Positions 1 to 10,170 are shown, counted from the first letter of the stretch. The stretch is DNA of 64,000 nt from RQOF01 sp964461135 (GCA_964461135.1 CAYWTB010000013.1:1-64000); one strand, 5' to 3'. Numbers and translations are program-made. The notes: generated by a model from the sequence alone, not told the origin.

Positions 1-2405
1 TAGACGTATAATCCGGATGCTACCAAATTCCCATTATTATCATTACCATTCCAGAGGACCTGATGGGTTCCGGCAACTTTCGGTTCATTGAGCAGAGTCC
101 TGATCCTGCGACCGGAGACATCAAAGATATCAATTCTTACTCCAACATCTTCCGGCAGATCGAATGAAATGGTGGTGGAGGGATTGAACGGGTTCGGATA
201 GTTATTCCACAACCTGAATTGGGTAGGAATTTCTTTGCTTTCCTCAATGACTGTAATCTGCTCACCCTCCTGATGGGAGGATCCTCTCATATCATAGACA
301 TTGGCAATTCCAATGGCATCTGCAGAAGTTTTCACATCCACATGGGCTTTTACCACCAGAGAAACCAGCTTTCCCACATATTCATCCAGATCCACCAGGA
401 AGGTATCGGCAATACCAAAATCTGTGGTATCCGATGCTGCTAAAAGCGTGCTGTTATAACTGTGAACCGTTTTTAACACCTGTTTGGTCTCTGCGTCCCT
501 CACAGCGATATCCACAATGCCAATATCCAATCCCTCTTCTGCTTTTGTTGTTCGGGTCAGATTCTCAACTGTCAGATGAAAGGGCAGCAGAATGCGGCTG
601 TTTTTTGCCACAACCTTTACCGGTTCAAATTCAAACACATTTTCCGGCGTCACCAGTGTATCGGTATATTGAAAATCCAGGGTCTTGACTCCCAGAGGAG
701 TTATCAGAGTCGGCTTCTTCATCTCCAGGGTTATATCGGCATTAGCGTTTATTAAGCTGCCCCCGATAAGGGACTTTTCCAGGTTAAAGGATAATAACCG
801 GAAGTGAGGAGCCGTCATCATATTCTCTTCTCCCTGGGCAATAACTTGAGTCTGAATCCGGTAAGGTGTCTGATGATACTCGGTCCAGGCCAGATGAATA
901 TCATCGTCAATAATATTCATAGCCGGATTATTACCGTCACTGATCTGGGGTTGAGAGGGGTAAGCCCACATTTCACCATAGCCGAAGACATAGATTACCT
1001 GACCCCCAGTTTCCTGATAGGCCACATACAGGGTTCTATTTTCCATATCACCGATACCGCAGGCCACTGGATTGCGGTTTCCCGTATTACCGGTTTGTAA
1101 CATAGTCAAGGACAGCCAGTTGCCCGTTGTCGTTTTCTCCCTGAGACAGACCACCGGCGTATAGACATAATACTTTCCTACCAGGTGACGCCAGGTAGCC
1201 TGCCAGGCCACTGTTACAATATTCTTACTATTCCCATCATAGGGTCCGGCACTTTTTAATGACGGTAGTGCATTGCTCAGCAAATAGTAGTAGCCGGAAT
1301 TTAACACTACCTCGGTACTGTAGTCAACATCATGAGGATCTTCATCGCCGTCATGGTATCTTGAAAATTCTTTATAATGGATTCCGTTACTTTGCTGCCA
1401 GGCCAGCATGTAATAGGGATTTTGCCAATAGACAGATGAGACATATTTTTTGTTATCGACGGAAGGGAAAGTGGCGCTGGCTTCATAGTTGAGGTTCTCA
1501 ATCACCGGATTGCGCAGGAACCACAGCCGGATGCCATCGGTGTAATCGTCTGAGTAGAAGGCACTGCCGCCGCGAAAAGCCACAACCCCGGTTAGCAGCG
1601 GATCGGATTCTGCTTCCAGGGTATATAAATAATAACCGGCAACCGAGGGATAAGGCACATCCGGGATCTCATAAACCGGCAGCGGGAAACTGCTACGGTT
1701 GCATCTGACCATATAGGAATTGGTAGAGGTATTATGTTCCGTCCAGGCGATCAGTCTCTGGTTCTGGGGATAACCGAGACACATTTCATTCAGGTAAGTT
1801 ACTGCCGGTGTCAGATTTTCGATAGATCCGGATGCAGCAGCAATCTTTGAATCATTTGACCAAAATCCTCCCTCTCCCTGACTGGCAGAATAGATATTTC
1901 CCCGGTCTTCATAAACCAAGAAAGGCCGGAAACCGGGTTGACTATACACATAATCGTAAGATAATTTCCTACCATTATTGGCAAGGGTAGCCTGGGGAGT
2001 ATCAGAGGCCCGCTGGCCTTTCATGTTGGCGGTAAGAGTGGCGCCGGGTTGTTTAAAAACAACCGCCGTTGGATTATTACTGGGATTGTGCAATTCTATA
2101 TCATTAGGATTATAATTCCAACTCTCAAATCCATGTGTTATGGTTTTACCATTAACTTCAAAATCCTGTTGCGGGGCAAAAACTGAGTAATAGGGAGGTT
2201 GCCAATAAGGCAAGCCTTCATTAAGAAAGATTCCCAAATGTGCCGAGTTTTCATCAATACTATACGGTACAGTATGCGGTTGATAAGTGGCATCCATTCC
2301 CAGATTCTGATATGCTCCACCTAATCCTTGCATTTCAGGAAACCACGGATCAAAAAATTCTATTTGCCCAACACCATTGCTGGTTCCACCGTTTATTAAA
2401 AACAT
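1..2405 (-). CDS. C-terminal part of a T9SS-exported surface protein (3' end outside window)
   Basis: The frame is open from an ATG at 2403-2405 to the window edge (about 800 codons read by eye without a stop). Near the end it encodes a type A T9SS sorting domain: YPNPFNPSTTISFDLP, then a strand ending NGNLVASGLYV. The middle repeats strands of the type 'IAWTEHN', 'LAWQQSN', 'VAWQATW', 'VAYQETG' and 'LAWTEYH', which resembles a sialidase-like beta-propeller. The N-terminus has no signal peptide, so it cannot be an independent exported protein. It lies in the same frame as the upstream subtilase and is separated from it by one TAA (2412-2414) and two sense codons. I read the two as one ancestral protein: N-terminal protease, propeller-like middle, T9SS anchor. 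The last few residues lie beyond base 1. Confidence 0.75.
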   Translation of the reverse strand, partial: MFLINGGTSNGVGQIEFFDPWFPEMQGLGGAYQNLGMDATYQPHTVPYSIDENSAHLGIFLNEGLPYWQPPYYSVFAPQQDFEVNGKTITHGFESWNYNPNDIELHNPSNNPTAVVFKQPGATLTANMKGQRASDTPQATLANNGRKLSYDYVYSQPGFRPFLVYEDRGNIYSASQGEGGFWSNDSKIAAASGSIENLTPAVTYLNEMCLGYPQNQRLIAWTEHNTSTNSYMVRCNRSSFPLPVYEIPDVPYPSVAGYYLYTLEAESDPLLTGVVAFRGGSAFYSDDYTDGIRLWFLRNPVIENLNYEASATFPSVDNKKYVSSVYWQNPYYMLAWQQSNGIHYKEFSRYHDGDEDPHDVDYSTEVVLNSGYYYLLSNALPSLKSAGPYDGNSKNIVTVAWQATWRHLVGKYYVYTPVVCLREKTTTGNWLSLTMLQTGNTGNRNPVACGIGDMENRTLYVAYQETGGQVIYVFGYGEMWAYPSQPQISDGNNPAMNIIDDDIHLAWTEYHQTPYRIQTQVIAQGEENMMTAPHFRLLSFNLEKSLIGGSLINANADITLEMKKPTLITPLGVKTLDFQYTDTLVTPENVFEFEPVKVVAKNSRILLPFHLTVENLTRTTKAEEGLDIGIVDIAVRDAETKQVLKTVHSYNSTLLAASDTTDFGIADTFLVDLDEYVGKLVSLVVKAHVDVKTSADAIGIANVYDMRGSSHQEGEQITVIEESKEIPTQFRLWNNYPNPFNPSTTISFDLPEDVGVRIDIFDVSGRRIRTLLNEPKVAGTHQVLWNGNDNNGNLVASGLYV

Positions 2406-2411
2406 GTCTAA

Positions 2412-3707
2412 TTAAGCATCATTTGAAGTATAGAACTGGGCAATTAAATCAGAAGTCTCATTAGTTATGTGAAAGGTTCTATAATTTAATACTTTGTCTG
2501 CATCATCAGTTCCCCAATGGTGGTACTTTTTATTGACCGAGGGTGTACCGTATAACACTAAATTTTGATCCGCCAGTAAAGTCTGATCAGTAGCCCAGTC
2601 AAATGATGTATGCCAAGGAACCCCCTTATTCTCCCAAATCGTACTATTCCAATACCCCACCTCATTAGCTAAAGTATACTCTCCAGCTCTCTGATCAACT
2701 GTAACTGGTTGTTCAATTTGTAATGCTTTAATCAATTTCTTTAAATCAGGTCTTCCACCTATACCTGAAATGGGGGTTGAGCAGTTGTTCGGATCCCTTA
2801 GTAATTCTTGAATTTGATCACAAAATAAAGTATATCCATATTTTGCTTTGTATATTCCCTGGAGTATGGCTACCACTCCAGCTACCATTGGTGTTGCTCC
2901 GGAAGTGCCATCAAATATATCTGTATACCATTCATTTTGGTTTTCAGGTTTATAAAGATGACCATCACCACAGGTAACTATATTTTCGCCCCATCCGTTG
3001 CAATCAACTCTGGATCCATAATTTGTACTGTGCCACATACCATCTCCCTGACTGTTTCCGGCTCCAACAATAATTGCATTTGTATAAGGAGGGTAAGTAC
3101 TAAATTCTTCCAGGTTGTCAAGATAAAAATGATAGGGATTATTTCCGGCTACTTCAATTACAATTCTACCCTGAGTTGTAGCTTGATTGATCACTTGACG
3201 ATGCCATACATTATATTCAGCAGGTACCATATATTCATGGTAGTTATATTGAGCTGGAACCTCTGCTTCTATAACAATTATATCTCCCTCATTGGATGAT
3301 TCTAATGCAAGAAATATAGCATCTTCAAACTGCCATGGATCTTGTGGTGAAATAGCGTAGGCATATGCTTCTGGAGCAATCCCAGTAATTCCGAAACTAT
3401 TTTCTTCCCCAACCATGATTCCCATCACAGCTGTTCCATGATCTCCATAACCAATGTCTTGAATATTTTCCGTATTATCATCAATGTCGACATGATTCAA
3501 ATTAAAATGATGGTCAATAACAAAAATATTTATTCCTTCTCCTCTACCTCCAGGATATTGTCTTGCATACTCAACATTTAATCCGGAGGGAGGATCATAA
3601 AGATAACCTTGCATGCCCGTATAATCTGGAATCTGGGTTTCCGATTTATTCGGAAAACTAATCATCATTAAAAATGTACTGAGAAGAAAAATGATCAGGT
3701 TTTTCAT
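2412..3707 (-). CDS. Subtilisin-like (S8) serine protease, cut short by an in-frame stop
   Basis: The 431-residue product starts with a signal peptide (MKNLIIFLLSTFLMMISF, residues 1-18). The subtilase triad is visible: Asp65 in FVIDHHFN, His90 in GDHGTAVMG and Ser269 in DGTSGATPMVAG, with Asn189 in VAGNN as the likely oxyanion residue. It should be a secreted peptidase. The protein stops at TAA 2412-2414, but the same frame continues into an 800-codon region carrying a T9SS sorting domain. This half alone therefore has an export signal but no anchor. Either the gene carries a nonsense mutation, the stop is read through, or the base is an assembly error. Upstream, 30 bp separate it from the lipoprotein gene on the same strand. 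Confidence 0.8.
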   Translation of the reverse strand: MKNLIIFLLSTFLMMISFPNKSETQIPDYTGMQGYLYDPPSGLNVEYARQYPGGRGEGINIFVIDHHFNLNHVDIDDNTENIQDIGYGDHGTAVMGIMVGEENSFGITGIAPEAYAYAISPQDPWQFEDAIFLALESSNEGDIIVIEAEVPAQYNYHEYMVPAEYNVWHRQVINQATTQGRIVIEVAGNNPYHFYLDNLEEFSTYPPYTNAIIVGAGNSQGDGMWHSTNYGSRVDCNGWGENIVTCGDGHLYKPENQNEWYTDIFDGTSGATPMVAGVVAILQGIYKAKYGYTLFCDQIQELLRDPNNCSTPISGIGGRPDLKKLIKALQIEQPVTVDQRAGEYTLANEVGYWNSTIWENKGVPWHTSFDWATDQTLLADQNLVLYGTPSVNKKYHHWGTDDADKVLNYRTFHITNETSDLIAQFYTSNDA

Positions 3708-3737
3708 AATGTTTCCCCTTATTATTTCATTTAAAGG

Positions 3738-5048
3738 TTAATTATGAATTCCAATAAGGATATAAGCCTTATCTCCTTTTCGCCCTACCGCACAAACAAG
3801 GTCACCTTTCATGGCCACCCGATTTAAGTTTCCATTCATGAAAGTTTCATCAAGATAACTTTTCCAAGTGTATCCGTTGAAATGTATAACCTCTCCGTAT
3901 GCACCCACAATAATAATATCATTGATATCATTCCCTCGAATGGCATCTGTAAAATAGCCTGTAATATCATCTACCAGTTCAATCCATTTTGAATATCCGT
4001 TTAAATCACCGCTAAAGAATATTCCGTCCCCAACTATATAGTAGTGATGAGGCGGTTTAAACCAGACACCACTTATAGCCCAGGGAAGTCCGTTATTGGT
4101 TAAATCGGTCACGCGCCCTTGAACTATGCTCAATACTTTACAGTCGTTAAGAATATATTGAGTAGAGGCTACAGAGATGATCTCCGACTTGGAACCGGTG
4201 CTGACTCCCCAGATATCTTTGACAGGGAGTTCCGTCCCGCTGTCCAGCTTTAACCAGTACTCATTGATATGATATGAGATCAACCCATTACTTCCAACAA
4301 TGTAGAAATTATCGTTTTGTATTCCCCACATTTTATTCATTCCATATCCAATTAAGATATTGGGTATTGGTATTTCTATAAACTTTTCCCCATCCCATCT
4401 GACTATAGCCTCAAACCAAACATCTCTGGTAGAAAAAGCAAGAATGGCTTTTATTGGCCATGAAATACCATTATAGGTAATTCGTTTTAATTCCCAAACA
4501 TTTCCATCCCAATGCACTGCATTGTATGGCAACCAAGGTTGAGCACTGTCGGAATAAATCTCTCCAACTGCCCAGATATCATTTTCATTAATAATAGCTA
4601 CATCATACAGTGCTCCACCTCCGTATGGACTGCTGAATTCGATAGATTCCCACTGAAACTCATGGCTGGTGGTATCCATGGTGGTAGTATTCACCATTTC
4701 ACTTTTAGTCAGCTCAAAACCTTTGCGTTTCAGAACTGTCTGATAGTTATAAGAGTGAGCTGGTAATAATGTACTGTCATAAATAGTGGTATCTGCCTGA
4801 ACCGGTGACATCTGGAAAACAGCTGAATCATTGCGCAACAGGATCAGAGAATCTTCACCGGTAATACCTGTGGTATTGAGTTGCAGCCAGGCTTCGGTGA
4901 CAACCACATCTTCGACGGTAACAGAGAGGTGTGGATTTTTTTGATCTACTGGAGTAGCGTTCTTTTCACATCCATGAATAATAATAACCAAAGAGAAAAG
5001 ACAAAGAACTAAAAACGCAAATATTGCTTTCAAATGACTATAGAGCAT
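3738..5048 (-). CDS. Predicted outer-membrane or periplasmic lipoprotein with propeller-like repeats
   Basis: The 436-residue product has a hydrophobic leader ending in a lipobox-like stretch (VIIIHGC, Cys27), so it is probably lipidated. Residues about 38-120 look like a beta-sandwich, with strands such as 'EDSLILLRND'. The rest repeats short motifs around 'DIWAVG', 'DVWFEAIVRWDG', 'NFYIVGSNGLI' and 'DIIIVGAYGEVIHFNG', the pattern of WD-like/Kelch-like propellers found in lipoproteins of FCB bacteria. No catalytic motif was recognised. It lies just upstream of the subtilase gene on the same strand, 30 bp away, and may be co-transcribed with it. Function unknown; surface binding is an inference. 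Confidence 0.7.
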   Translation of the reverse strand: MLYSHLKAIFAFLVLCLFSLVIIIHGCEKNATPVDQKNPHLSVTVEDVVVTEAWLQLNTTGITGEDSLILLRNDSAVFQMSPVQADTTIYDSTLLPAHSYNYQTVLKRKGFELTKSEMVNTTTMDTTSHEFQWESIEFSSPYGGGALYDVAIINENDIWAVGEIYSDSAQPWLPYNAVHWDGNVWELKRITYNGISWPIKAILAFSTRDVWFEAIVRWDGEKFIEIPIPNILIGYGMNKMWGIQNDNFYIVGSNGLISYHINEYWLKLDSGTELPVKDIWGVSTGSKSEIISVASTQYILNDCKVLSIVQGRVTDLTNNGLPWAISGVWFKPPHHYYIVGDGIFFSGDLNGYSKWIELVDDITGYFTDAIRGNDINDIIIVGAYGEVIHFNGYTWKSYLDETFMNGNLNRVAMKGDLVCAVGRKGDKAYILIGIHN

Positions 5049-5410
5049 AGAAACTCCTGTTTCTTTTATTTCTTCCTAAATATATAAAGAATATAAGCCG
5101 GGGGAGAATGGCAATGAATAAAACGGTTTAAATGACCCGGGAAATCATGTTGTGTTGACATAATTCCTTCCATAATTAATGATATGGAACGTGCCTGTTC
5201 AACCGCTTCCAATTACAACTTTTAAGGATTTGTTTTAATTTATTTAGTAACCATGAATTTTTCAAGCACAAAGTTCAACTTTTCAAAAATAATTACCACT
5301 TAACAAAGGTCAAATCGCATGCCAAAAATCAGAAATGCAGTATTTATACTATGTTAGACAATTTTGATCAAATTGATCACCATTCCTGATTGTGAACAAA
5401 ACACCACAAA

Positions 5411-5430
5411 GTGTGAACTAAAATTCACAC
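5411..5430. repeat. Perfect inverted repeat GTGTGAA-N6-TTCACAC
   Basis: Seven-base arms GTGTGAA and TTCACAC flank a 6-base spacer. The half-site TGTGAA occurs again just upstream (TTGTGAAC near 5390). This could be a regulator site for the lipoprotein/subtilase genes about 370 bp away, or a chance palindrome. No regulator gene is adjacent. Confidence 0.3.
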
Positions 5431-5727
5431 CCGCTCTATCCAGAGAATTTCAAAAACCCAAATTTTATATCTTCAACCTGAATTTTTTAATCAGATTCTT
5501 TTCCTCTCCCACACCGGTAATCCGCATTTGATTGAATCGCCTGCTCCTGACCTCCATTCTAAAATCAAAATTCTCCGGCAGGATCCCACCATTCAATTTC
5601 TTCACCAGTATCCGTTTCTCACAGTGAGACATGGGCACACCCATTCCCCAATATTGATCACCATCTACCCTACAAATATATCAAAATCCAAAACACGATC
5701 AATTTGTCAGGCATAAGGCCATTAATC

Positions 5728-5756
5728 AAAGAGCCCCGCATTGAACGGGGCTCTTT
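5728..5756 (-). terminator. Rho-independent terminator of the M14 carboxypeptidase gene
   Basis: An 11-bp perfect stem (AAAGAGCCCCG / CGGGGCTCTTT) encloses a 7-base loop, 19 bp beyond the stop codon of the minus-strand gene. The A and T ends of the stem let it work in both directions. Confidence 0.85.
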
Positions 5757-5774
5757 AGCCTCAAATCGAAAAGC

Positions 5775-8700
5775 TCATTTCATGAACAACATCTTCTTCG
5801 ACTGAACAAAATATCCGGCCTGCATTCGGTAAATATATAACCCGGAAGAAACAAGTCTGCCACCATCATCCTGCCCATTCCAGACCACTTTATATCTGCC
5901 GGCCGGCAGGTGACGGTTAAGCAGGGTGGTTACCTTCTGACCCAACAGATCATAGATTTCCAGTGTTACATCCATGGTCCCGGGCAGATCAAATGAAATG
6001 GTGGTGGTTGGATTAAACGGATTGGGGAAATTGGCATAGAGGTTCAGTGTGTGCGGTAATGGCTCGGTTGAGGTTATGGAACTGGGATTTTTCATCAGAA
6101 TGGCTACCGGAACGGTGATTGCCGGTTGCAGGGGATCATTGGTTATGATACGCAACTGACCCTCATACAGTCCCGGAATCGTCAAGGTAGCAGGATCTAT
6201 CCGGACCTGCACGGTCATGAGTTCACCGGCGCTTACCACTCCAAAGGATGGTTCGGCAGAAAGCCAGTTCTGGCCGCTTAATACCGAATCGACTATGGTA
6301 AAATAGAGAGAAGTGTTGCCGGTATTGGAAATAGTCAAGGGCAGAGTTTTAATTTCCGAACCCAGGTCCAGAGTATCGCTGATCGCCAGCGGGTCGATCT
6401 GGGCAGATGGTACCCCCGGCAGGGAGATAACCATGGAAACGGGAACTTCCAGCGGGGATGCGGTGCCGTTATTTTCGATCACCAGTTTCGACTGATAGGA
6501 ACCCAGGGGATAGGCTGCCGCCACTTTTACATTTATGAGTGTTGAATCGCCCGGATTCAACATTCCGGTCATTGGGTACCGGGAGGTGCCGGAAGTGTCA
6601 ATCTCTGAAACCCAGGAACTCCCCAGCTCACCTCCCAGATTGCCATGCCCGTAATCCGGTGCCATATCGGGAAGGGAAATACCGCTGAGCTGAACCATCA
6701 TGGCGGAGATATTCATAGTTTTATCAAATACTGAATAGAGAAATTTAAGTAGACTGATCAAAGCGCGACTGCCGCTGAACTGGATCAGTATGGGAAGGCC
6801 CACCAGGTTGGGATTTGAACCGCGTACATCCAGAACATAGGCGGACGGCTGGAGCCCGACTGAATCCCCAATAATATTGGCGAAGTCGAAAAAGATTTCG
6901 TATTCGGAACCGATGTCAAAATTGCCCAGGCCGTAACCCAGAGGTGCCGGATAAACCCCGCTGGCAAAATTCTGATCTACATCAAAAGAAAGCACCGCCA
7001 CCGAGTTAGTATCCGGAGCAGCGGTAAAATTAATATTTATGTCATAGCTGAGAGTGTTTTCGCTAAAATCAACCGATGTGATGTCAACTCCCGCAAGACT
7101 TACGTCGCCGGAAGGATCGGTTATAACCAGGCTTTCTGCTGTCTTCTGAACAATGGGATTCTGCTGGTTTACCAGTGGTAAGGAGTATACGGAGGATAGG
7201 ACAGCATGGGAAATAATATTTTTTATTAGCGGGATGAAATAAGCCGGTTGATCCCCCCGGGGACCTGCGGATTGATGGCTGGTTTCATTGCTGACGATGG
7301 TATCGGTTATCTGGTAGGTAAGAGCAGTTGTTCCGGTATTATACAGACGCAGGGTTTTCTCGGCAGATGATAACTGAGGAATGTTGAAGTCCAGACTGGT
7401 TGGCGTTACCATTAATACAGCTGCATCTGAGGGGTCGATATACAGATTCAATATACTGGCCGGGGCTTCGTATGGAAAACAGCTCCACGCCTCATTGCTG
7501 TCCCGGGCTTGAATATAATATTGCACGGTACTTCCCGCTGACAGCGGCGGAATTTCTCCCCGGAACAGGCTGTCTGTACCACTCATTATGGATTCCTGAA
7601 AGCTGTTGCCATTATCGCTGGAATAAAAAAGTGAGGCATGATCAATTCCCCGGTCGTCCAGAATAACAGCATTTACCGGATATGGATTTCCACTGTAGGC
7701 CTGATGGTTGAGAGCTGTAACGGAACGGATAAATGGCGGAATATTGGCGTTTGTATTCAGAGTATTGATGGTTATGTCATCAATGTACCAACCGTCCCTG
7801 GTTACTGACCCATCGGTCATCAGGCGGAAGCGGAGCAGAAGGGACTGTCCGCAGAAGCTTTGCAGGTCGATGGATTCTTGCACCCAGCTGCTTTGCCGAC
7901 CGTCATAACCATATCTACCGGCAGGCTGGGCACCATTGCCACTGCCCGGTTTGGTATAATTACCGGAGAGAGTGCTCCAGTTGACACCATTATCGGTAGA
8001 CACTTCTAGCACCCCAAAATCCCAGCTTTCTTCGATATCCCATTTCGTCCAGAATTTCAGGCCGGCTGCGCTGGCGGTGGTTAAATCTATCTGCGGGCTC
8101 CTGATCCAGTAATCGGCATTACTGAGATATGTTCCGGAAGGTGAGTCGGTAAAGCTGGCGGGCATGGAATGATAAGAGCCGCTGGTCAGTCCCCAGTTTC
8201 CCCCGGTTCCGCCGGAGGTCAATTGAGTGAGTCCGCTGTTACCGCTGTCCGAAAACGTGAGCTGAAATGTACCGATGGTCAGAACCAGACTGTCCCTGTT
8301 CACCAGATTTCCGTTTTCAAATATGTCTATATCAAATGCCAGCCGGGTTCCGACGGTTGCCGGATAATCCACCTGAAATTTCCAGGGAGTGCTGGCAGTC
8401 AGCGAATCGAATGTCTGCATGGGAGAAAAGAATATCCGGTCATTGATCATCCGGACCATCGGTTGATCCGGTGAAAGTTGAAGTGACACCAAACCCGATG
8501 GCATAAGACCATAATTGGTTACATCCGGAAAGACTTCCACAACTTCGCCGGGATCAATATCCCCGTTCTGGCCGAAAACGGTTATCTGCTTGTCATATAC
8601 CCTTGGAAAAACACCGGCAATATAACTGAGTACCAGATTCGGATAAAGATTTTCTGCTGCCAGAGGAATAATACGACTGGTAGGAGGCCAGAATCCATCT

Positions 8701-9851
8701 GCGTCCGAACCAACTTCCGGTGAAAAGGCAATGATTTTCGGTTTACTGCTTTGTTCTCCATACATCCAGTCATCGGAGTCCCCGTTTACCGAATAACCGA
8801 CGGTCTGGCTGGGTGTTCCCAGAAGGTATCCGTTAAAACGGGTCATATCCCGACCGAAATTGTAAAATAGATTATGATCCGGGGTGGGGGAGTCACTGTA
8901 AGCCCAGGGATGAATCAGCAGGTTGGAATAGGTATGATAATTCAGGGCGGTCATAAATTGATGCTGATTGCAAAAATCGCGCATGGCTCGGGTTTCCGGT
9001 TCACTGAAGGGAGCCGGCCCGCGGTAGGTATCACTTCCCGGGTAGGGGCTCGAGCCCAGATTATTATATCCCCACTGGTATCCGTAATTTCTATTAAGGT
9101 CCACCCCGTCAATTCCGCTTTGAAAAAAGATGCCGTTCTCATTATTGTCCTGCCCGTTTAACCGCCACATGCCTCCCCCGCCGGGATTGGTCTGCTGGTT
9201 ATGAACATAACCATCGGGATTGACTACCGGAACAAACCACATCTGCCGGTTGTCAACCAGGAAGGTGGCCTGTGGATCCGTTCCGTAGTTTTCCAGCAGA
9301 TGCCACATGTAGTATAGCACCGTCATCATGCCGGCCGGTTCGCGGGCATGGTGCAGACCGGTATAGAGAACCTCCGGTTCGCTTTCCTGCACATCCAGAT
9401 TATCGCTGATCTTAACGGCAACAATTGGTTTTACCAGGGTTGAATATCCGATGGTGTCTTGTAAAGAGATGAGGTGAGGATATAGTGCTCTCATGGAATC
9501 CAGTATTGACAGAACTTCCGCAAAGGTATAGTATCCTCCCATGGAACCAAAACCGAATCCTTCCCCGTGCCGCGTTTCCAGACGGGAGCGGTAGAAGGAT
9601 TCCAGATCTTCTATGATTACTTCGGTGTCAAATCCATTTTCTTCCAGCCGCTGACGGTCTGTACCGGAAATCTGCACATCTATAAAGACTCCGACTTTCC
9701 AGCGGCTTCCTTCCAGGTCGATTCCCAGCTCAATCAGTTTTTGCAGTTCTGCAGGTGAGGATATATAAACCCGTAACAGTTGGTAATCCCCGGCCAGAGC
9801 CTGAAAGGACATAATAAACAGGATAATGATAATGGACATGCATTTTTTCAT
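5775..9851 (-). CDS. Secreted M14 zinc carboxypeptidase with T9SS sorting domain
   Basis: The 1358-residue product has a signal peptide (residues 1-20) and an M14 catalytic domain at about 105-420. Zinc ligands are His168 and Glu171 in HHAREPAG and His306 in NYHTYSN; substrate-binding motifs are NPDGY and DLNRNYG; the catalytic Glu is Glu379 in FSPEVG. It should remove C-terminal amino acids outside the cell. Residues about 540-720 resemble a MAM/jelly-roll domain (choice-of-anchor type), followed by beta-sandwich modules of the ASPM/SPD-2/Hydin type near 800-860 and 1150-1260. It ends with a type A T9SS domain (FPNPFNPTTTISFDLP ... KKMLFMK). The domain order matches carboxypeptidase T-like surface enzymes. 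It is monocistronic with its own terminator. Confidence 0.93.
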   Translation of the reverse strand: MKKCMSIIIILFIMSFQALAGDYQLLRVYISSPAELQKLIELGIDLEGSRWKVGVFIDVQISGTDRQRLEENGFDTEVIIEDLESFYRSRLETRHGEGFGFGSMGGYYTFAEVLSILDSMRALYPHLISLQDTIGYSTLVKPIVAVKISDNLDVQESEPEVLYTGLHHAREPAGMMTVLYYMWHLLENYGTDPQATFLVDNRQMWFVPVVNPDGYVHNQQTNPGGGGMWRLNGQDNNENGIFFQSGIDGVDLNRNYGYQWGYNNLGSSPYPGSDTYRGPAPFSEPETRAMRDFCNQHQFMTALNYHTYSNLLIHPWAYSDSPTPDHNLFYNFGRDMTRFNGYLLGTPSQTVGYSVNGDSDDWMYGEQSSKPKIIAFSPEVGSDADGFWPPTSRIIPLAAENLYPNLVLSYIAGVFPRVYDKQITVFGQNGDIDPGEVVEVFPDVTNYGLMPSGLVSLQLSPDQPMVRMINDRIFFSPMQTFDSLTASTPWKFQVDYPATVGTRLAFDIDIFENGNLVNRDSLVLTIGTFQLTFSDSGNSGLTQLTSGGTGGNWGLTSGSYHSMPASFTDSPSGTYLSNADYWIRSPQIDLTTASAAGLKFWTKWDIEESWDFGVLEVSTDNGVNWSTLSGNYTKPGSGNGAQPAGRYGYDGRQSSWVQESIDLQSFCGQSLLLRFRLMTDGSVTRDGWYIDDITINTLNTNANIPPFIRSVTALNHQAYSGNPYPVNAVILDDRGIDHASLFYSSDNGNSFQESIMSGTDSLFRGEIPPLSAGSTVQYYIQARDSNEAWSCFPYEAPASILNLYIDPSDAAVLMVTPTSLDFNIPQLSSAEKTLRLYNTGTTALTYQITDTIVSNETSHQSAGPRGDQPAYFIPLIKNIISHAVLSSVYSLPLVNQQNPIVQKTAESLVITDPSGDVSLAGVDITSVDFSENTLSYDININFTAAPDTNSVAVLSFDVDQNFASGVYPAPLGYGLGNFDIGSEYEIFFDFANIIGDSVGLQPSAYVLDVRGSNPNLVGLPILIQFSGSRALISLLKFLYSVFDKTMNISAMMVQLSGISLPDMAPDYGHGNLGGELGSSWVSEIDTSGTSRYPMTGMLNPGDSTLINVKVAAAYPLGSYQSKLVIENNGTASPLEVPVSMVISLPGVPSAQIDPLAISDTLDLGSEIKTLPLTISNTGNTSLYFTIVDSVLSGQNWLSAEPSFGVVSAGELMTVQVRIDPATLTIPGLYEGQLRIITNDPLQPAITVPVAILMKNPSSITSTEPLPHTLNLYANFPNPFNPTTTISFDLPGTMDVTLEIYDLLGQKVTTLLNRHLPAGRYKVVWNGQDDGGRLVSSGLYIYRMQAGYFVQSKKMLFMK

Positions 9852-10004
9852 ATAAAAACTCCGTTTTTTGGAACAATCTGAGACCCGGGCTTTGTGGCCA
9901 TTTTCCTCAAACCCTTCATTTTGTTTTCCTGCCCAATGGTAATTTGCTAAATCATGGAAGATTTAGTCCCGCCGGGTAAACCGGAGGTTTACATGGAGGC
10001 GGGG

Positions 10005-10046
10005 ATCTTTGATCTTGTCTTTTTGCAAGCTGCCTACTGCCTACTT
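10005..10046. repeat. Heptad-periodic degenerate repeat array A
   Basis: Six consecutive 7-mers read ATCTTTG, ATCTTGT, CTTTTTG, CAAGCTG, CCTACTG, CCTACTT. The 7-bp phase holds although the unit changes. The tail is the CTGCCTA type found again at 10433 and 11419. Non-coding, pyrimidine-rich on the plus strand. Confidence 0.6.
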
Positions 10047-10090
10047 TTTCATCTTTATTACATTACTCTGTGTGTCAGATTTTTAATTAC

Positions 10091-10170
10091 GCCCTTACAG
10101 GGCTGTTGGTCGATCTGTGCTTCCAGGAACAGGGCGTTGCCCTGTTTTTTTTCTGGTGCCCTTTCAGGGC
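10091..10170. repeat. Three-hairpin REP-like unit 1
   Basis: Three short palindromes occur in 80 bp: GCCCTTACAGGGC (10091-10103), ACAGGGCGTTGCCCTGT (10129-10145) and GCCCTTTCAGGGC (10158-10170). Order, spacing and sequence match the unit at 11179-11258. It lies 0.5 kb from the REP-associated transposase gene, its likely mobiliser. Confidence 0.75.

Larger units (their letters stand above)
5049..5774. other. AT-rich intergenic region with no credible gene
   Basis: This 726-bp spacer between two minus-strand genes is AT-rich. The only open frames are short with no recognisable product. It holds one compact inverted repeat (5411-5430) and the terminator hairpin of the carboxypeptidase gene (5728-5756). 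The promoter of the lipoprotein gene should lie near 5050-5150, but I could not settle on boxes. Confidence 0.6.

Noticed and set aside
5528..5716. 62-residue plus-strand open frame
   Set aside because: No ribosome-binding site and no recognisable motif; opposite to the flanking genes.
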